DNA of 64,000 nt from an uncultured Aquimarina sp. (GTDB lineage: Bacteria; Bacteroidota; Bacteroidia; Flavobacteriales; Flavobacteriaceae), in NCBI RefSeq assembly GCF_947495315.1, contig NZ_CANLYD010000009.1, forward strand, positions 1 through 64,000. Reading direction: 5' to 3'. Below the pieces are notes generated by a model. The model did not search any database and had not been told where the DNA came from. It was given only the letters and a program-made list of their open reading frames with translations. The translations under genes were made by a program, and so were the position numbers. Within the stretch, counting starts at the first letter, position 1. Every line of letters begins with the position of its first letter. Positions 37,749-47,892 of the stretch are shown one piece after another.

Positions 37749-40700
37749 TTATTGATGATTATCTCCTCCAGAGCCACCATCACATTCATTGTTGTTTCTA
37801 ACTGTACGTAAGGATTCTCCAAGATTAGAATATTGGTTATCCGTAACTATAAGTTTTACCCAGCGGGTATCGCACCCAGAAAGGTTGTTCCAAGTAAACG
37901 AAGGACTAGTACCTGCTGGAGAGGATTGAAATTCGGTACTTGATGATCCAGTGCTCTTATACCATTTAAAACTATAGTTACCAGAACCACCAGTTACTTT
38001 TCCTACAAAAGTTTGATGAGTTGCGCTTGAAGATCCATAGGTAACCGAGGCAAAAAGAGGATCAATTGTGCTTGTCCCCTCTATGGATTCGCTATAGGTA
38101 TATTGATACTCTGCTATTTTTTTAAGACCTCCAGTAAGGCCAACATCATCTGCAACCTCACTATGGGTTTTGATTAGTTTTCCTGCAGCATCATATGTAT
38201 AAGTAGTTGCCAGGTTATTATTTCCTAGTATAGCAGAAAGCTCATCCCATTCATTATAGACATAAGTAGCCATAGCAGATTGCACTGGATGTATCCTAAT
38301 ATCATCAAAATAAATACTTCCTGAAGATGATCTTACATAGACTGTTTTTTCAGTTGTATCCCAATCAACATAATGATTTAGTAGTACCCAATTACCAGCT
38401 ATGATTTTTTCTCCATTAAATGGTTTTAAGCTTTTTCCATCATATATTATGGCTTTTGTATAATTATCTTTAGATGCCCATACTGATATTTTATATGTTC
38501 CTGATCTATGTCCATTAGGAATCTTAGTTCTAAACCCTTGTTGTGTACTAATATTTATTGAGTATTTACCAGTGTGGGCTTTTAACTGAGTGCGACCAAT
38601 TCCATAAATCTCATCATCAAAATTAGGTCCTGAGATATATTCTGCTCCGCTATAATACATTTCGTTATAGGCAGCATTTCCAACAGCAATAGTTTTAGAT
38701 TCTTTATCTCCCATTTTGACAGCAACATAATTGTTATTTATGTCTATTGTTTCCAAGGGCATTGAATACCTATCATACTTAGAAATTTCGGATAATAATT
38801 TCCAATCCGTAGATTGGCTTGTAGCATTTACGTTCCAATTAAACCCATCATCTGAACCTGTGAAGCCTACAAATAGTCCATCAGTATTCGTTTGGCCATC
38901 CCATATATAAGTTTTATGTTTTCTCCAGATGTTATTCTCCCAATTTTTCCATGTAGTAATTCCGACTCCAGTTTCTATCCAATTTCCTGATTGGTTTATG
39001 TAACTTTTTGTCATCGCCTCTTGCGTTAACATATTTTTGTTACTAATGTTATCAGTTTTACTTCCTAATACTGGATATTTAGTATATGCAGGAATAACTT
39101 CAGTTTTAAATTCGGTTCCATCGCTACTTTCGGTTCTGGTTTCTAATAATTGAGCAGAAGTATTATCATATTTGTCAAAATAAGTGGTGCTAGAAAAACC
39201 TCCTTGAATAGTTGTCGTAGATTCCAGAACACTAGGGTACACTATTCTTGTAGAGGAGTTCACCAACCACTTATCTGATTCATTTGTATTAGACACATAA
39301 TCTATTTCCTTATACGTTTGGAATGACTCCTGGACCACTCCCTGACTAATATTTTCAGGTGATTTATAATTATTAATTGTTTTGGTAATTAACTGTCCAT
39401 AACTGTTATAGCTCGAAGTAGATAATAATTGTCCTAAATTGGACATGTTATCCTTGATAATAGTGTTTGTGGCTTTCACACGTACATTGTTGCTCGTATT
39501 CAGAACTGTTGGTTTTTGTCTTATATCAGCTTCAAGGATATCTGCAAATCCAATAACTATATCTTTATGTTTTACAGGTAATACTTTAAATTCATATTGC
39601 ATATGACCAAGTGATACATTATTGTTACCATAGGCAGTCGTTTTTACATGACCATACATAGGGATAGGAGGAGGGAGCTCTATACCGTAAGGAACTTCTC
39701 CGGTTACTTCGTGAACAAAAGGGATATAACTTACTACACCTGATGTAGTATTTGTCCCCGGATGATTATAATCATAGGAAGTTGTATACTCCACAATTTC
39801 ATCAGTAGTCTTAATGCTCCTTACTCGTATACCAGTAGTATATTCTTGTGAAGGGAAATCTACTTTGCTAACATCAGGTATTGTCGAAACATCTTCACAA
39901 GTTCGACCATCATAGAATACACTAGTTCGTGTTTTTCGAGGATTGTTAAAACGAAGTTTTAGTTTATACCCTACGTTGAGTACTTGAGTGACTGTTGCCA
40001 TATCATTATAAGACTCATATGTAAACTCAGTTCGCGGGTTAGGTAATGGGTCACCATTTATGTCGTGTTCTATCCTATTACAAGAAAGAAGTTTTCTGTA
40101 GGTGATACTTAATTGAGTCCCTATAGTAGCATTATAGGCTATAAATGGGTCAGTTGATGATTCTATAAAGATTTCATTCTGACCATTGGGATTTGTAGCG
40201 GGAAAAAACAATTCATGATTAGTAGCAGAAGTGAAGGAATCTGGCTCGTATTCGATTTGAATCTTTCCCCCAGTAGGTACCTTTATTTCCCGTAAACTCC
40301 AGTTTTGTGGATTGTTCCTATTATACCCCCATTCATCTTTTTGATTTAATCGATAACTTCCAAGGTTATGATATTCAAAATTATAAGGAGGCATTAATTG
40401 TTGTCCTCCTTTTCCTTTAAAGGTAAGGTGTTTAAGAGAAAGTCTACCGTTAACACCACCAAAAGTATAAGGTGCATCATTTGCCAATTCATAGTTGTAA
40501 CCAGCAAAGTCTACAATCTTTAAAGCTTTACTTCTTAAATTATCCCAATTACTAAGATCTTTTCTGTCCAGAACATTGTTCTGAAGGCTATAACGGATCG
40601 TCTTAGTTCCTCCTCCCTCATACTCAAGATCGTAAAAAGTTAAAACATCACTATAGTTAGAAGGTGGGAAAGAACTTAAATCACTCGAGTTTGTCTTTGT

Positions 40701-42971
40701 AACTCCAATGGCATCCTCATTTTTTAGTAAAATAATTTCGCGTAAACGAAGTAATGTCTGAGCTTTAAAATCCAATGTGGTTTTATTGTTTTTATTTAAA
40801 CGATGCTCATAAATCTGTCGTTTCCCTTGACTATCGTTTCTTTCTTCTTTTACAAAAAGAGCTGTATGCGTTCTAGTGCTGATCTTATCGAGATAGTAAA
40901 TTTCTTTTCTCCCCCATGTATAATTTTTAACATCTGGATTGTTACGATCTGTATTATATTCTTTACCATGAGGAGCGTACCATATATAACCATCACTCCA
41001 CTTACCATACTCCATGTTTACCCAATATCCATAATCTCCTTCATCCGCTAACTTATTTCCGTTAGTATCTACAAAATCAGGTCCTGTAACTGCAGTTAAC
41101 AACCAATGCGTGGCATATTTTTTTAATTGTCTTTTTTCGAAAAAAGCATCATCTTCATCTGGTTTTCCAGCGATAAAACCGAATTGCCTGGAAACTACTT
41201 CATGATTGTAAACTGGTAGAGCGTAATGATAGGTTTTACCATCAGTAGAGGTGATTTTAAAAGCTCCAATTCCATCCGGTTCAAATAAAGTACTATCTCC
41301 ATAATTAATAGACGCATTCGGTTTTAGTAAACCACTATTAAAACTTGAATTATTTGCTAGTTCCTTATTGGTAAATGACTCTACAAATCTTCCTCCTCGT
41401 TTATGAGAAATCTCTGTAGATGGAGCATAATTAAGATACCCAAAAATATCTGTAGGTTGGATATCAGTAATGAAATTTGCAGGCTCAATTAATAATGAAG
41501 ATGAATATTCATTTTCAAAATGAAAATTGGGATTTATATTAAACCCCGTTGTAGAATTATCTTGTATTTTATAAGAAATTTTATATTTATTATCATTGTT
41601 TTCAATATCCTTTGTAAAGCCAAGTAAGGCACTGTTTTTATATACGCCTGGTTTCATAGAACCTGATAATCCTTGAGCGGTTACTCTGTAATTATCGTAA
41701 TTAGGAAATACTGCATTATTATTATCAAGCTCAACAGCCTTTGAGTTACCACGAAAATCTACTTCGTAAATATCGTTAAAAGCGGTTATATCGTTTACCG
41801 AAGTAATTTGGTAATTAGTATTAGGATGAACGTGATCTGGGTTCACTTCATGTGTTAATTGAAAGTTAGGTGTACCATTAGGATAAAAAATGCATATCCA
41901 TCTTTTCTTAGTAGCTTCTGTATCCTTAAAATGAATAGGACCTGTTATTGAGGTATTTTCTAATTTATCTAAATAGTATTTTGTTTTCTGATAACCGAAA
42001 CTTGCGGTAATCATCCCTTCTCCAGTAGGAATAATGATTGGTATGAAAAATCCATTTTTTTTAATATTGTAATCACTTTGTGAAATGGCATTCTCAAAAG
42101 CAATATTAGTTCCGGCACCTACTCCTTTAATTTTCCCTGAAATATTTACTCCTTTTGAAGAAAAATTAATACCAATACTGTTTTTCTTATTTCCCTCGCC
42201 AGCGCTATAACTAGCATTAGCAGAGATGTCGCCACTCCAACTAGAATTTAACCCTAAACCAATGTTTTTATTCCAAAAACCTTTGTTATTAGTTCCAACT
42301 TTAGCGTCAAAACCAAAACCAACATTGACCCCAACACCATTAGTTCCTATACTACCTCCCACCGAAAAAGAAGAATTTGGGATACCCGTCGAAACATTAA
42401 TAGAAGCTCCGTCGGTACCTACACTAACACCAGCATTCACTAAATTACTTGGGCCAAAACCGTAACTAACGGAACCTCCAAAACCTCTATCATCAGAATA
42501 TGATAAGGATAAACCAACCGACATTCCTGCGGTTGAAAAAGAAGTGTATCCTAAACTTCCTGTATACGTGCTATTTTCACCTCCTTTGTCATAGAAATAT
42601 TCTTTAAATCTAGCATCATTCCAATCATCTGGATATCCATTTACTGAACGATTTATAGCTCCTGGATTTAATGTCCAACCTAATCCGACCCAAGAAGCCT
42701 CTTGATCCATTGCTATACCGGCATGATATGATAATGATAGGGGATATCCTCCTTCTGGCGAAGGAACATTTAGTAATGGCAATACATATGCTAAATCTCC
42801 TGTTGCCAGATTCACCATATCTGAAGCATCTACAGGTTCAAAACTAGATGCCTCTGGTGCCGCAGGCCCGTTGTTATTTGCTAACAACATATTGTAAGGT
42901 ACAAAAGAATGTAAAAAATTAAGTGTTAAAAACACTGCAATGACTTTATGTGAAAATTTTGTTTTGGACAT
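37749..42971 (-). CDS. Giant SpvB/YD-repeat-type secreted protein
   Basis: From ATG 42971 the product is 1740 aa with a signal peptide. The N-terminus has the Bacteroidota family signature DMVNLATGDLAYVLPLLNVP, then GGYPLSLSYHAGI, SWVGLGWTLNPGAI. Residues about 120-290 are Gly/Ser/Asn-rich with a periodic SVGGSIGTNGVGVNVGFG pattern. The centre resembles the SpvB/TcaC shell part. Residues about 1450-1560 look like a carbohydrate-binding jelly roll (SIYFDDIRIHP). A YD repeat (YTYDAAGKLIKTHS) and a PKD/Ig-like end follow. It is partner to the RHS protein 52 nt downstream; the two probably build one shell, as B and C components do in Tc toxins (inference). Confidence 0.85.
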   Translation of the reverse strand: MSKTKFSHKVIAVFLTLNFLHSFVPYNMLLANNNGPAAPEASSFEPVDASDMVNLATGDLAYVLPLLNVPSPEGGYPLSLSYHAGIAMDQEASWVGLGWTLNPGAINRSVNGYPDDWNDARFKEYFYDKGGENSTYTGSLGYTSFSTAGMSVGLSLSYSDDRGFGGSVSYGFGPSNLVNAGVSVGTDGASINVSTGIPNSSFSVGGSIGTNGVGVNVGFGFDAKVGTNNKGFWNKNIGLGLNSSWSGDISANASYSAGEGNKKNSIGINFSSKGVNISGKIKGVGAGTNIAFENAISQSDYNIKKNGFFIPIIIPTGEGMITASFGYQKTKYYLDKLENTSITGPIHFKDTEATKKRWICIFYPNGTPNFQLTHEVNPDHVHPNTNYQITSVNDITAFNDIYEVDFRGNSKAVELDNNNAVFPNYDNYRVTAQGLSGSMKPGVYKNSALLGFTKDIENNDNKYKISYKIQDNSTTGFNINPNFHFENEYSSSLLIEPANFITDIQPTDIFGYLNYAPSTEISHKRGGRFVESFTNKELANNSSFNSGLLKPNASINYGDSTLFEPDGIGAFKITSTDGKTYHYALPVYNHEVVSRQFGFIAGKPDEDDAFFEKRQLKKYATHWLLTAVTGPDFVDTNGNKLADEGDYGYWVNMEYGKWSDGYIWYAPHGKEYNTDRNNPDVKNYTWGRKEIYYLDKISTRTHTALFVKEERNDSQGKRQIYEHRLNKNNKTTLDFKAQTLLRLREIILLKNEDAIGVTKTNSSDLSSFPPSNYSDVLTFYDLEYEGGGTKTIRYSLQNNVLDRKDLSNWDNLRSKALKIVDFAGYNYELANDAPYTFGGVNGRLSLKHLTFKGKGGQQLMPPYNFEYHNLGSYRLNQKDEWGYNRNNPQNWSLREIKVPTGGKIQIEYEPDSFTSATNHELFFPATNPNGQNEIFIESSTDPFIAYNATIGTQLSITYRKLLSCNRIEHDINGDPLPNPRTEFTYESYNDMATVTQVLNVGYKLKLRFNNPRKTRTSVFYDGRTCEDVSTIPDVSKVDFPSQEYTTGIRVRSIKTTDEIVEYTTSYDYNHPGTNTTSGVVSYIPFVHEVTGEVPYGIELPPPIPMYGHVKTTAYGNNNVSLGHMQYEFKVLPVKHKDIVIGFADILEADIRQKPTVLNTSNNVRVKATNTIIKDNMSNLGQLLSTSSYNSYGQLITKTINNYKSPENISQGVVQESFQTYKEIDYVSNTNESDKWLVNSSTRIVYPSVLESTTTIQGGFSSTTYFDKYDNTSAQLLETRTESSDGTEFKTEVIPAYTKYPVLGSKTDNISNKNMLTQEAMTKSYINQSGNWIETGVGITTWKNWENNIWRKHKTYIWDGQTNTDGLFVGFTGSDDGFNWNVNATSQSTDWKLLSEISKYDRYSMPLETIDINNNYVAVKMGDKESKTIAVGNAAYNEMYYSGAEYISGPNFDDEIYGIGRTQLKAHTGKYSINISTQQGFRTKIPNGHRSGTYKISVWASKDNYTKAIIYDGKSLKPFNGEKIIAGNWVLLNHYVDWDTTEKTVYVRSSSGSIYFDDIRIHPVQSAMATYVYNEWDELSAILGNNNLATTYTYDAAGKLIKTHSEVADDVGLTGGLKKIAEYQYTYSESIEGTSTIDPLFASVTYGSSSATHQTFVGKVTGGSGNYSFKWYKSTGSSSTEFQSSPAGTSPSFTWNNLSGCDTRWVKLIVTDNQYSNLGESLRTVRNNNECDGGSGGDNHQ

Positions 42972-43135
42972 AGTCAAAATCTTTATTTTATTATTTACTT
43001 TTTTTATTTTTTATGTTCACTTCTTTACACAATCAAAGAAGTGAATAAAAGAAACTGGTCTTTTCTGTTGTTGATTTTATAATCACAAAACCACTTTTAT
43101 AGATATACATCATAAAAAAACCTTTGAAATATTTT

Positions 43136-43762
43136 TTATTTAAAATCTAATACAGGTTCATTTTTTAAAGGAGTTGTAGGGATTTTAAAAGAGATCTCCC
43201 CAGTAAACAATCCAATATCTTCTATACTTAAATTGATATACTCTTCTTCTACTATTTTTTTGTCTCTTGGATATACCAATAATATATTTGTACTATTACT
43301 CATTCCATACATTCTAGGATAGATATAATCCAGCATGGCTATAGTATCTTTTTTTGAGGTATATAGATGCACACGTTCTGCCATTCCAAAGGCTAATTGA
43401 TTTACCATTGCTCCGAATTTATTTTTATTACCAGCCATACTTGTCAATACTTCTTGGTTGTTTATAGACATCGCTAAGTTGAAATACATATACTTCTTAT
43501 ATTTATTTCTAAGGCTATCTATTAACATTACTGAAGCATTGTTAGATCTAAGTTCTTGATTGACCAATAAATCGGTTGGGCGATAAGTCAATGAAAAATT
43601 TACACCATTTACGGATTTATATTGGATATATCTACTGGACTCTTCTTTCATGTAACCCCATAATGCTTCTTCTGAGGTAAAGGTTTTTTGATTGCAACCT
43701 GTGAAAAACGATCCAATGAATATTGCTATTATGCATAATTTATATCTATTTATTATTTGCAT
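43136..43762 (-). CDS. Lipoprotein of unknown function in the RHS locus
   Basis: I start at ATG 43762, since the longer frame opens at TTG. The 208-aa product has a lipobox FFTGC. No family is recognised. The region YMKEESSRYIQYKSVNGVNFSLTYRP and the C-terminal IEDIGLFTGEISFKIP suggest a compact mixed alpha/beta protein. It lies between an OmpH-like chaperone (44 nt upstream) and the giant SpvB-like gene, so an assembly or anchoring role at the outer membrane is plausible but unproven. Confidence 0.7.
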   Translation of the reverse strand: MQIINRYKLCIIAIFIGSFFTGCNQKTFTSEEALWGYMKEESSRYIQYKSVNGVNFSLTYRPTDLLVNQELRSNNASVMLIDSLRNKYKKYMYFNLAMSINNQEVLTSMAGNKNKFGAMVNQLAFGMAERVHLYTSKKDTIAMLDYIYPRMYGMSNSTNILLVYPRDKKIVEEEYINLSIEDIGLFTGEISFKIPTTPLKNEPVLDFK

Positions 43763-43806
43763 CTCTTGATTATTATTATCTGTCAAACAAGCAAGTTTTG
43801 ATTGTG

Positions 43807-44343
43807 TTATTTTTCCACATAATTTTTGTTAAGTCCCTCAAGAATTTCTGCTGTAAGATCAGATGCCTTATCCGCATACATAATATTTCCGCTGCCGCTA
43901 GCTCCAAAAATGAGTTTATACCCATTATTCTTGCCATATTCTTTTACATAGTCATTGATATCATTAATGACGGTTTGTGTTATCTTTTGATCTTCTTCTT
44001 GTATTTGTTTTTGTATAACTTGTTGATAGTTATTGATTTGTTGTTGTTTATTAGCCAAAAGTTCTTGTTTTAGTGCTATCTCTTTTTTAGACATAGAGAC
44101 TCGCTCTTTTTCGTAGTTCTTTAGTTCTACCTGCCAGTTGGTAACTAAACTATCTACATTAGCTTTTAATGTTGCTGCTTTTATATTAAAAGTTTTTCGT
44201 TCTGTTTTAGTACGATTGTAGCCATCTAATAATTTATTAACATCTACATAAACCAGGTCTGATTCTGATTGGAAATAAAAAAAAGAAGATATGCATGTCA
44301 TCAATGCTATTAATGATATGAGTAATACTGATTTGTTGATCAT
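43807..44343 (-). CDS. OmpH/Skp family periplasmic chaperone
   Basis: A 178-aa protein with an N-terminal membrane or signal segment, then VYVDVNKLLDGYNRTKTERK and a long Gln/Lys-rich coiled coil (residues about 45-130, KQELLANKQQQINNYQQVIQ), closing with the Skp-like end YKLIFGASGSGNIMYADKASDLT. Skp-type chaperones hold unfolded outer-membrane proteins. A dedicated copy inside an RHS locus suggests it serves export or assembly of the two giant proteins. Confidence 0.85.
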   Translation of the reverse strand: MINKSVLLISLIALMTCISSFFYFQSESDLVYVDVNKLLDGYNRTKTERKTFNIKAATLKANVDSLVTNWQVELKNYEKERVSMSKKEIALKQELLANKQQQINNYQQVIQKQIQEEDQKITQTVINDINDYVKEYGKNNGYKLIFGASGSGNIMYADKASDLTAEILEGLNKNYVEK

Positions 44344-44377
44344 CCTAAATTACTTTTTGAGTTCTGATTTTATATTA

Positions 44378-45313
44378 TTAATGTTCTTCTTTTGATAAGA
44401 ATTGTTCTAGTTTAGATAATCGGTTTTTTAAATTTTGATTGATTTCACGCTGCTCTTCATGTTTCTTCTCTTGTTCCAGTGTATACAACGTTAGCTCTTC
44501 TATCTTTTCTAAAAGCTTCATATTCATAATACCTAACTCTACTCCGTTAGCTTTCATTTCTTTGGCAGAAGGGATATTAGGTAAATGTTTGTTTTTTAGG
44601 ATATACTGACGAAGTTTGTCTAATGACCATAGCTTATAATCATTTGCAAAAACATAATCTGGACCAGGTACGGAGAGATCTACCAGTACTTCTTCTACGT
44701 GGATTTTGCCTTTCACTGTGAGTTTAGAATCAGGAACATTGGTTCCAATACCCACATTTCCATTACTTTGTATTCTCATTTTTTCGAGACCATTAAATTC
44801 CCAACGGATGTGATTTGCATGATCGGTATTAATATCTGTTTTCAGATATTTGGAGTTTGCATTTAATCTTAGCAAGCTGCTTTTTCTAAAAATTGAATAA
44901 TCACTATTATGTTGCCAATACGCGAGTGAAGTTTCATTTAAACCATCATTCCCGATAGCTGTAAATGCTTTGTTTACCTTAGTTCCAGAAAGTATTGCAG
45001 AAGCATCATATTCTAACCAGAATAAAGAACCTCCTTTGTTTATACTAGACCCACTCATTCTCTTACTACTTAATTTTAAGATAGACGACTGACTATCATC
45101 AGTTTGCCTGTTTAGGTTGTATTGAACATAATTATGGTTAAAATCAACATTAAAAGAAGATGGACTTAAGTTATTACCATTATTAATTTCGAATATTGAA
45201 GAAGGTGAAACTGTTCCAATACCTACGTTTCCTTCTGAAGGAAAGGTATTTTGTGCATTTGTTTTAAAAAAGAAAACAAATGAAGATATTAATAATAATT
45301 GTGTGCTTTTCAT
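44378..45313 (-). CDS. Fibre-like surface protein with NVGIGT repeats
   Basis: The 311-aa product has a signal peptide (cleaved near KTNAQ). It contains two GNVGIGT motifs (about residues 28 and 185) of the type found in Bacteroidota cell-surface and tail-fibre-like proteins. The C-terminal block PDYVFANDYKLWSLDKLRQY, KHLPNIPSAKEMKANGVELG and MNMKLLEKIEELTLYTLEQE is a widespread Bacteroidota fibre-end domain with a terminal coiled coil. It is the first gene of the RHS locus and divergent from the AraC regulator at 46336. Confidence 0.8.
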   Translation of the reverse strand: MKSTQLLLISSFVFFFKTNAQNTFPSEGNVGIGTVSPSSIFEINNGNNLSPSSFNVDFNHNYVQYNLNRQTDDSQSSILKLSSKRMSGSSINKGGSLFWLEYDASAILSGTKVNKAFTAIGNDGLNETSLAYWQHNSDYSIFRKSSLLRLNANSKYLKTDINTDHANHIRWEFNGLEKMRIQSNGNVGIGTNVPDSKLTVKGKIHVEEVLVDLSVPGPDYVFANDYKLWSLDKLRQYILKNKHLPNIPSAKEMKANGVELGIMNMKLLEKIEELTLYTLEQEKKHEEQREINQNLKNRLSKLEQFLSKEEH

Positions 45314-46335
45314 TGTAATTTAATTTTATGTATTTATGTTTTTAACTAAAAAAAGGGTATCACTAATATTTCGTTCGTTACTTGGTTAAAGAATAAATAT
45401 TGATCTTGGATAGTAAATAAAAACTATCTGATATGAGGTTGATATAAGTAACAGTCTCCTGAAAGACAAGGAATAATTTTTCATCATTGTGGGATTCTAT
45501 ATTTTTAATTTGGTTCATTCTAAATATCTGTGTCGAAATAGAGCACAATCTTACCCAACCATTTTCAACTTTGTATTTATTTTTATCAATTATTGATATT
45601 AAAATCATTATCAGAAACAAGATTCAGATTATGTTTTACTTTTCAGAAACAGAGTATACACTTAATTAAGGTATATTCGTCATGACCCTTATACTGTAAG
45701 AGATAATTGATTTAATACCTATTCAGTTTTTTCAATTATGGCCTCTTATCCCATAAAAGATTCTGAGTGACTTATTTCTTGGACTTTTAGAAACACTCCT
45801 GGCTTATGTCTACACTATTTTATGATATCCGTATCTTGTCTTTAAATAAGTTTTAAAAGGTATAATTCCACTTATTATTTAGTACTTCTATAAATTCTAA
45901 AATCAAAATTAAAATGGTTGATTTATAATTTAACAACTAACTATTTTTTCGAGGAAGTACGCATAATAAATGGTAACGAAGGTCTTTTTGTACCCATCGA
46001 TACAATTTTATTTTGATTTCTTTTACTTCTTAAATAGTATTTTCGATATCATAGGGGTCAGAGAGAAATTTTGCATAAAAGTGATTATGCGTAGAAAGAA
46101 TATGATTTGATAGATAAGTCTATTAAAAACAACTATTCAATATAGGATATATGATTGGAGAAATCAATTCTTTATTAAATCTGACATGATGATTAAAAAT
46201 GAATAACTATCATCTTTTATTAAAAAAAACTTAATTGGTTTTAAAAATTGAAAGAATTATTAGTTCTTGTTATTCCAAAGAAGTATCAACATCTTAAATA
46301 CTTAATAATTGTCTACTATCACATTATTAAAACCA
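45314..46335. other. Intergenic region of about 1 kb between divergent genes
   Basis: This AT-rich interval separates the fibre-like gene from the AraC regulator and should hold the promoters of both. An 80-codon frame on the minus strand (45378-45620) has no recognisable features and poor spacing, so I do not call it. I see no tRNA, repeat or clear terminator here. Confidence 0.5.
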
Positions 46336-47475
46336 ATGATGTCCTTTTCTATATTAGATATCTTTTTATTTATAGGTATAAGCCAAGGTGTTTTTTTATC
46401 CATTTCTCTTCAATTTATAAAAAACAAAAATAGGACTGCAAATAAAACTCTATCCATAATAGTATTATTGGCAACCTTAATGTTATCAGGTGTTGTTTTT
46501 CGAAAATACTTCCCAGAAAACTTAAGCTGGCGGATGAATTCAATTCTTGATAACATTATTTTTTTATTCGGCCCTTTCTTATACATCTATGTCAGGCAAC
46601 TAGTATTTGAGAAACAAAAATTATCTAGATTTAAAAAAACACATTATTTACCATCATTAATTCATTTTATTTATTTTGTTTGGACACTATTTTATTCTAC
46701 TGATGAATTTGAAGAAATGTACCGATCGGGAATAGTTAAGATCTTATTTTTTATTATAGAATTAGCCGGTTTATTATCATTTATTTTTTATACAATAAAA
46801 TTATTCGATTTGCAAAAAAGATATAAAAAAATCAGAAAAAATCAGATTTCATATAATCAGGATATAGAAAAGTTTCTTCATTTTATTGTAATCACTTTGA
46901 TGATATTTATAATTTTGTGGAGCTTTAGTTTTTTAAATTGGCAACTTGAAAATAAGGCAAATCCATTAATAAACTACTATTCTATTTGGATTACAATATC
47001 CTTATTTGTTTATATAATTGGATATTATAATTTTAGGGAGCCTGAAATTTTTAGAGTATCAATCACTTCTATAGATAAAAAGAAAATCACAAAACCAAGA
47101 TTAAATTCGGAAGAAATCCAAAGCTTAAAAACCAAATTAGATCATATTATTTGTACAGAACAGATTTTTCTTCAATCTAATATAAATTTGAATAAACTTG
47201 CGAAAAAAATAGATACAACACCTAATAATATTTCGTGGTTCTTAAACAAAATTCATCAACAAACATTTTATGAATTCATCAACACTTTAAGAATAGAAGC
47301 TTTTATTGAAAAGGTACAACAAGGAGAACACCATAAGAATACGCTTATCGCATTAGCAATAGATGTTGGATTTAATTCTAAATCTACTTTTTATAATGCG
47401 TTTAAATTAGTCATGAAGGATTCTCCGAGTAATTATATCAAAAAATTAGAGGATAAAACAGAGATAAATAATTAA
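46336..47475 (+). CDS. AraC family regulator with membrane-embedded N-terminal sensor
   Basis: From ATG 46336 or 46339 the product is about 379 aa. The open frame to 46309 begins with TTG. About seven hydrophobic segments occupy residues 1-225, and the double helix-turn-helix lies in about 275-370 (NLNKLAKKIDTTPNNISWFL, LAIDVGFNSKSTFYNAFK, SPSNYIKKLE). It is a paralogue of the regulator at 274-1440. Divergent placement next to the RHS locus suggests it controls that locus (inference). A strong terminator follows at 47559-47590. Confidence 0.88.
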   Translation: MMSFSILDIFLFIGISQGVFLSISLQFIKNKNRTANKTLSIIVLLATLMLSGVVFRKYFPENLSWRMNSILDNIIFLFGPFLYIYVRQLVFEKQKLSRFKKTHYLPSLIHFIYFVWTLFYSTDEFEEMYRSGIVKILFFIIELAGLLSFIFYTIKLFDLQKRYKKIRKNQISYNQDIEKFLHFIVITLMIFIILWSFSFLNWQLENKANPLINYYSIWITISLFVYIIGYYNFREPEIFRVSITSIDKKKITKPRLNSEEIQSLKTKLDHIICTEQIFLQSNINLNKLAKKIDTTPNNISWFLNKIHQQTFYEFINTLRIEAFIEKVQQGEHHKNTLIALAIDVGFNSKSTFYNAFKLVMKDSPSNYIKKLEDKTEINN

Positions 47476-47558
47476 TCTGAGATTTGTCAACTTAGAAAGT
47501 CAACCGGAAAGAATATTAAATTACGAAGAATTAGTAACAAGAAAAACAGGGGTTTAAC

Positions 47559-47592
47559 ACAGGACTTCTTCATAAAGAAGTCCTGTTTCTTT
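47559..47592 (+). terminator. Rho-independent terminator of the AraC gene
   Basis: A perfect 12-bp stem ACAGGACTTCTT / AAGAAGTCCTGT with a CATA loop, followed by TTCTTT. Confidence 0.85.
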
Positions 47593-47663
47593 ATGAACCT
47601 TTACAAGTAAAAACAGTCGTAATAAAAAATAACTCACTCAAAACAAAGAGGTTATAGATAGTA

Positions 47664-47710
47664 TTGGCAACTGGACTCGAACCAGTGACCTTCGAGTTAT
47701 GAGTCAGGAA
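47664..47710 (-). pseudogene. 3' fragment of tRNA-Met (anticodon CAT)
   Basis: Read on the minus strand, the sequence has an anticodon loop CTCATAA, then GAAGGTC, a perfect T-arm (ACTGG, TTCGAGT, CCAGT) and part of a 3' acceptor (TGCCA). The anticodon stem no longer pairs and the D-arm and 5' acceptor are missing, so it is a decayed 3' end of an elongator tRNA-Met. It lies 65 nt from repeat B. Confidence 0.65.
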
Positions 47711-47774
47711 AACTAATGATTATCTTCAAAAAAAAATTACAACCAGGCTTTGTATTATGTAAAACAGAGTTTCT

Positions 47775-47831
47775 AATTATTAAGTCGCAATCTTCCATTA
47801 AAAAGTTTGATAATTGTCGCTTCGCCTGCAC
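47775..47831 (+). repeat. 57-bp tRNA-end-like repeat, copy B
   Basis: The copy begins AATTATTAAGTCGCAATC and ends TTCGCCTGCAC. It is the closest relative of copy A (51/57). The end GCCTGCAC also pairs with GTGCAGGC at 47848-47855, forming a hairpin that is not found behind the other copies. Confidence 0.7.
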
Positions 47832-47863
47832 ACTTCGGCTTAGCTCAGTGCAGGCCTAAAGGA

Positions 47864-47892
47864 AAAACCGACTTTAAGAGTCGGTTTTTTTG
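47864..47892 (+). terminator. Rho-independent terminator after repeat B
   Basis: Stem AAAAACCGACT / AGTCGGTTTTT with a 5-nt loop and a T-run. As with copies A and C, the terminator follows the repeat and has no intact gene in front of it. From here to 48343 I see no gene or clear element. Confidence 0.85.

Noticed and set aside
42226..42465. Proline/threonine-rich plus-strand frame opposite the giant SpvB-like gene
   Set aside because: It is the antisense shadow of the Gly/Ser/Asn repeat region of the real gene.
45378..45620. An 80-codon minus-strand frame between the fibre gene and the AraC regulator
   Set aside because: No family pattern, no plausible signal or domain, AT-rich composition like the surrounding non-coding DNA.
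47824..47855. GCCTGCAC...GTGCAGGC hairpin as a separate riboswitch or small RNA
   Set aside because: It lies at the end of repeat B, is not shared by copies A and C, and has no gene behind it that it could control.
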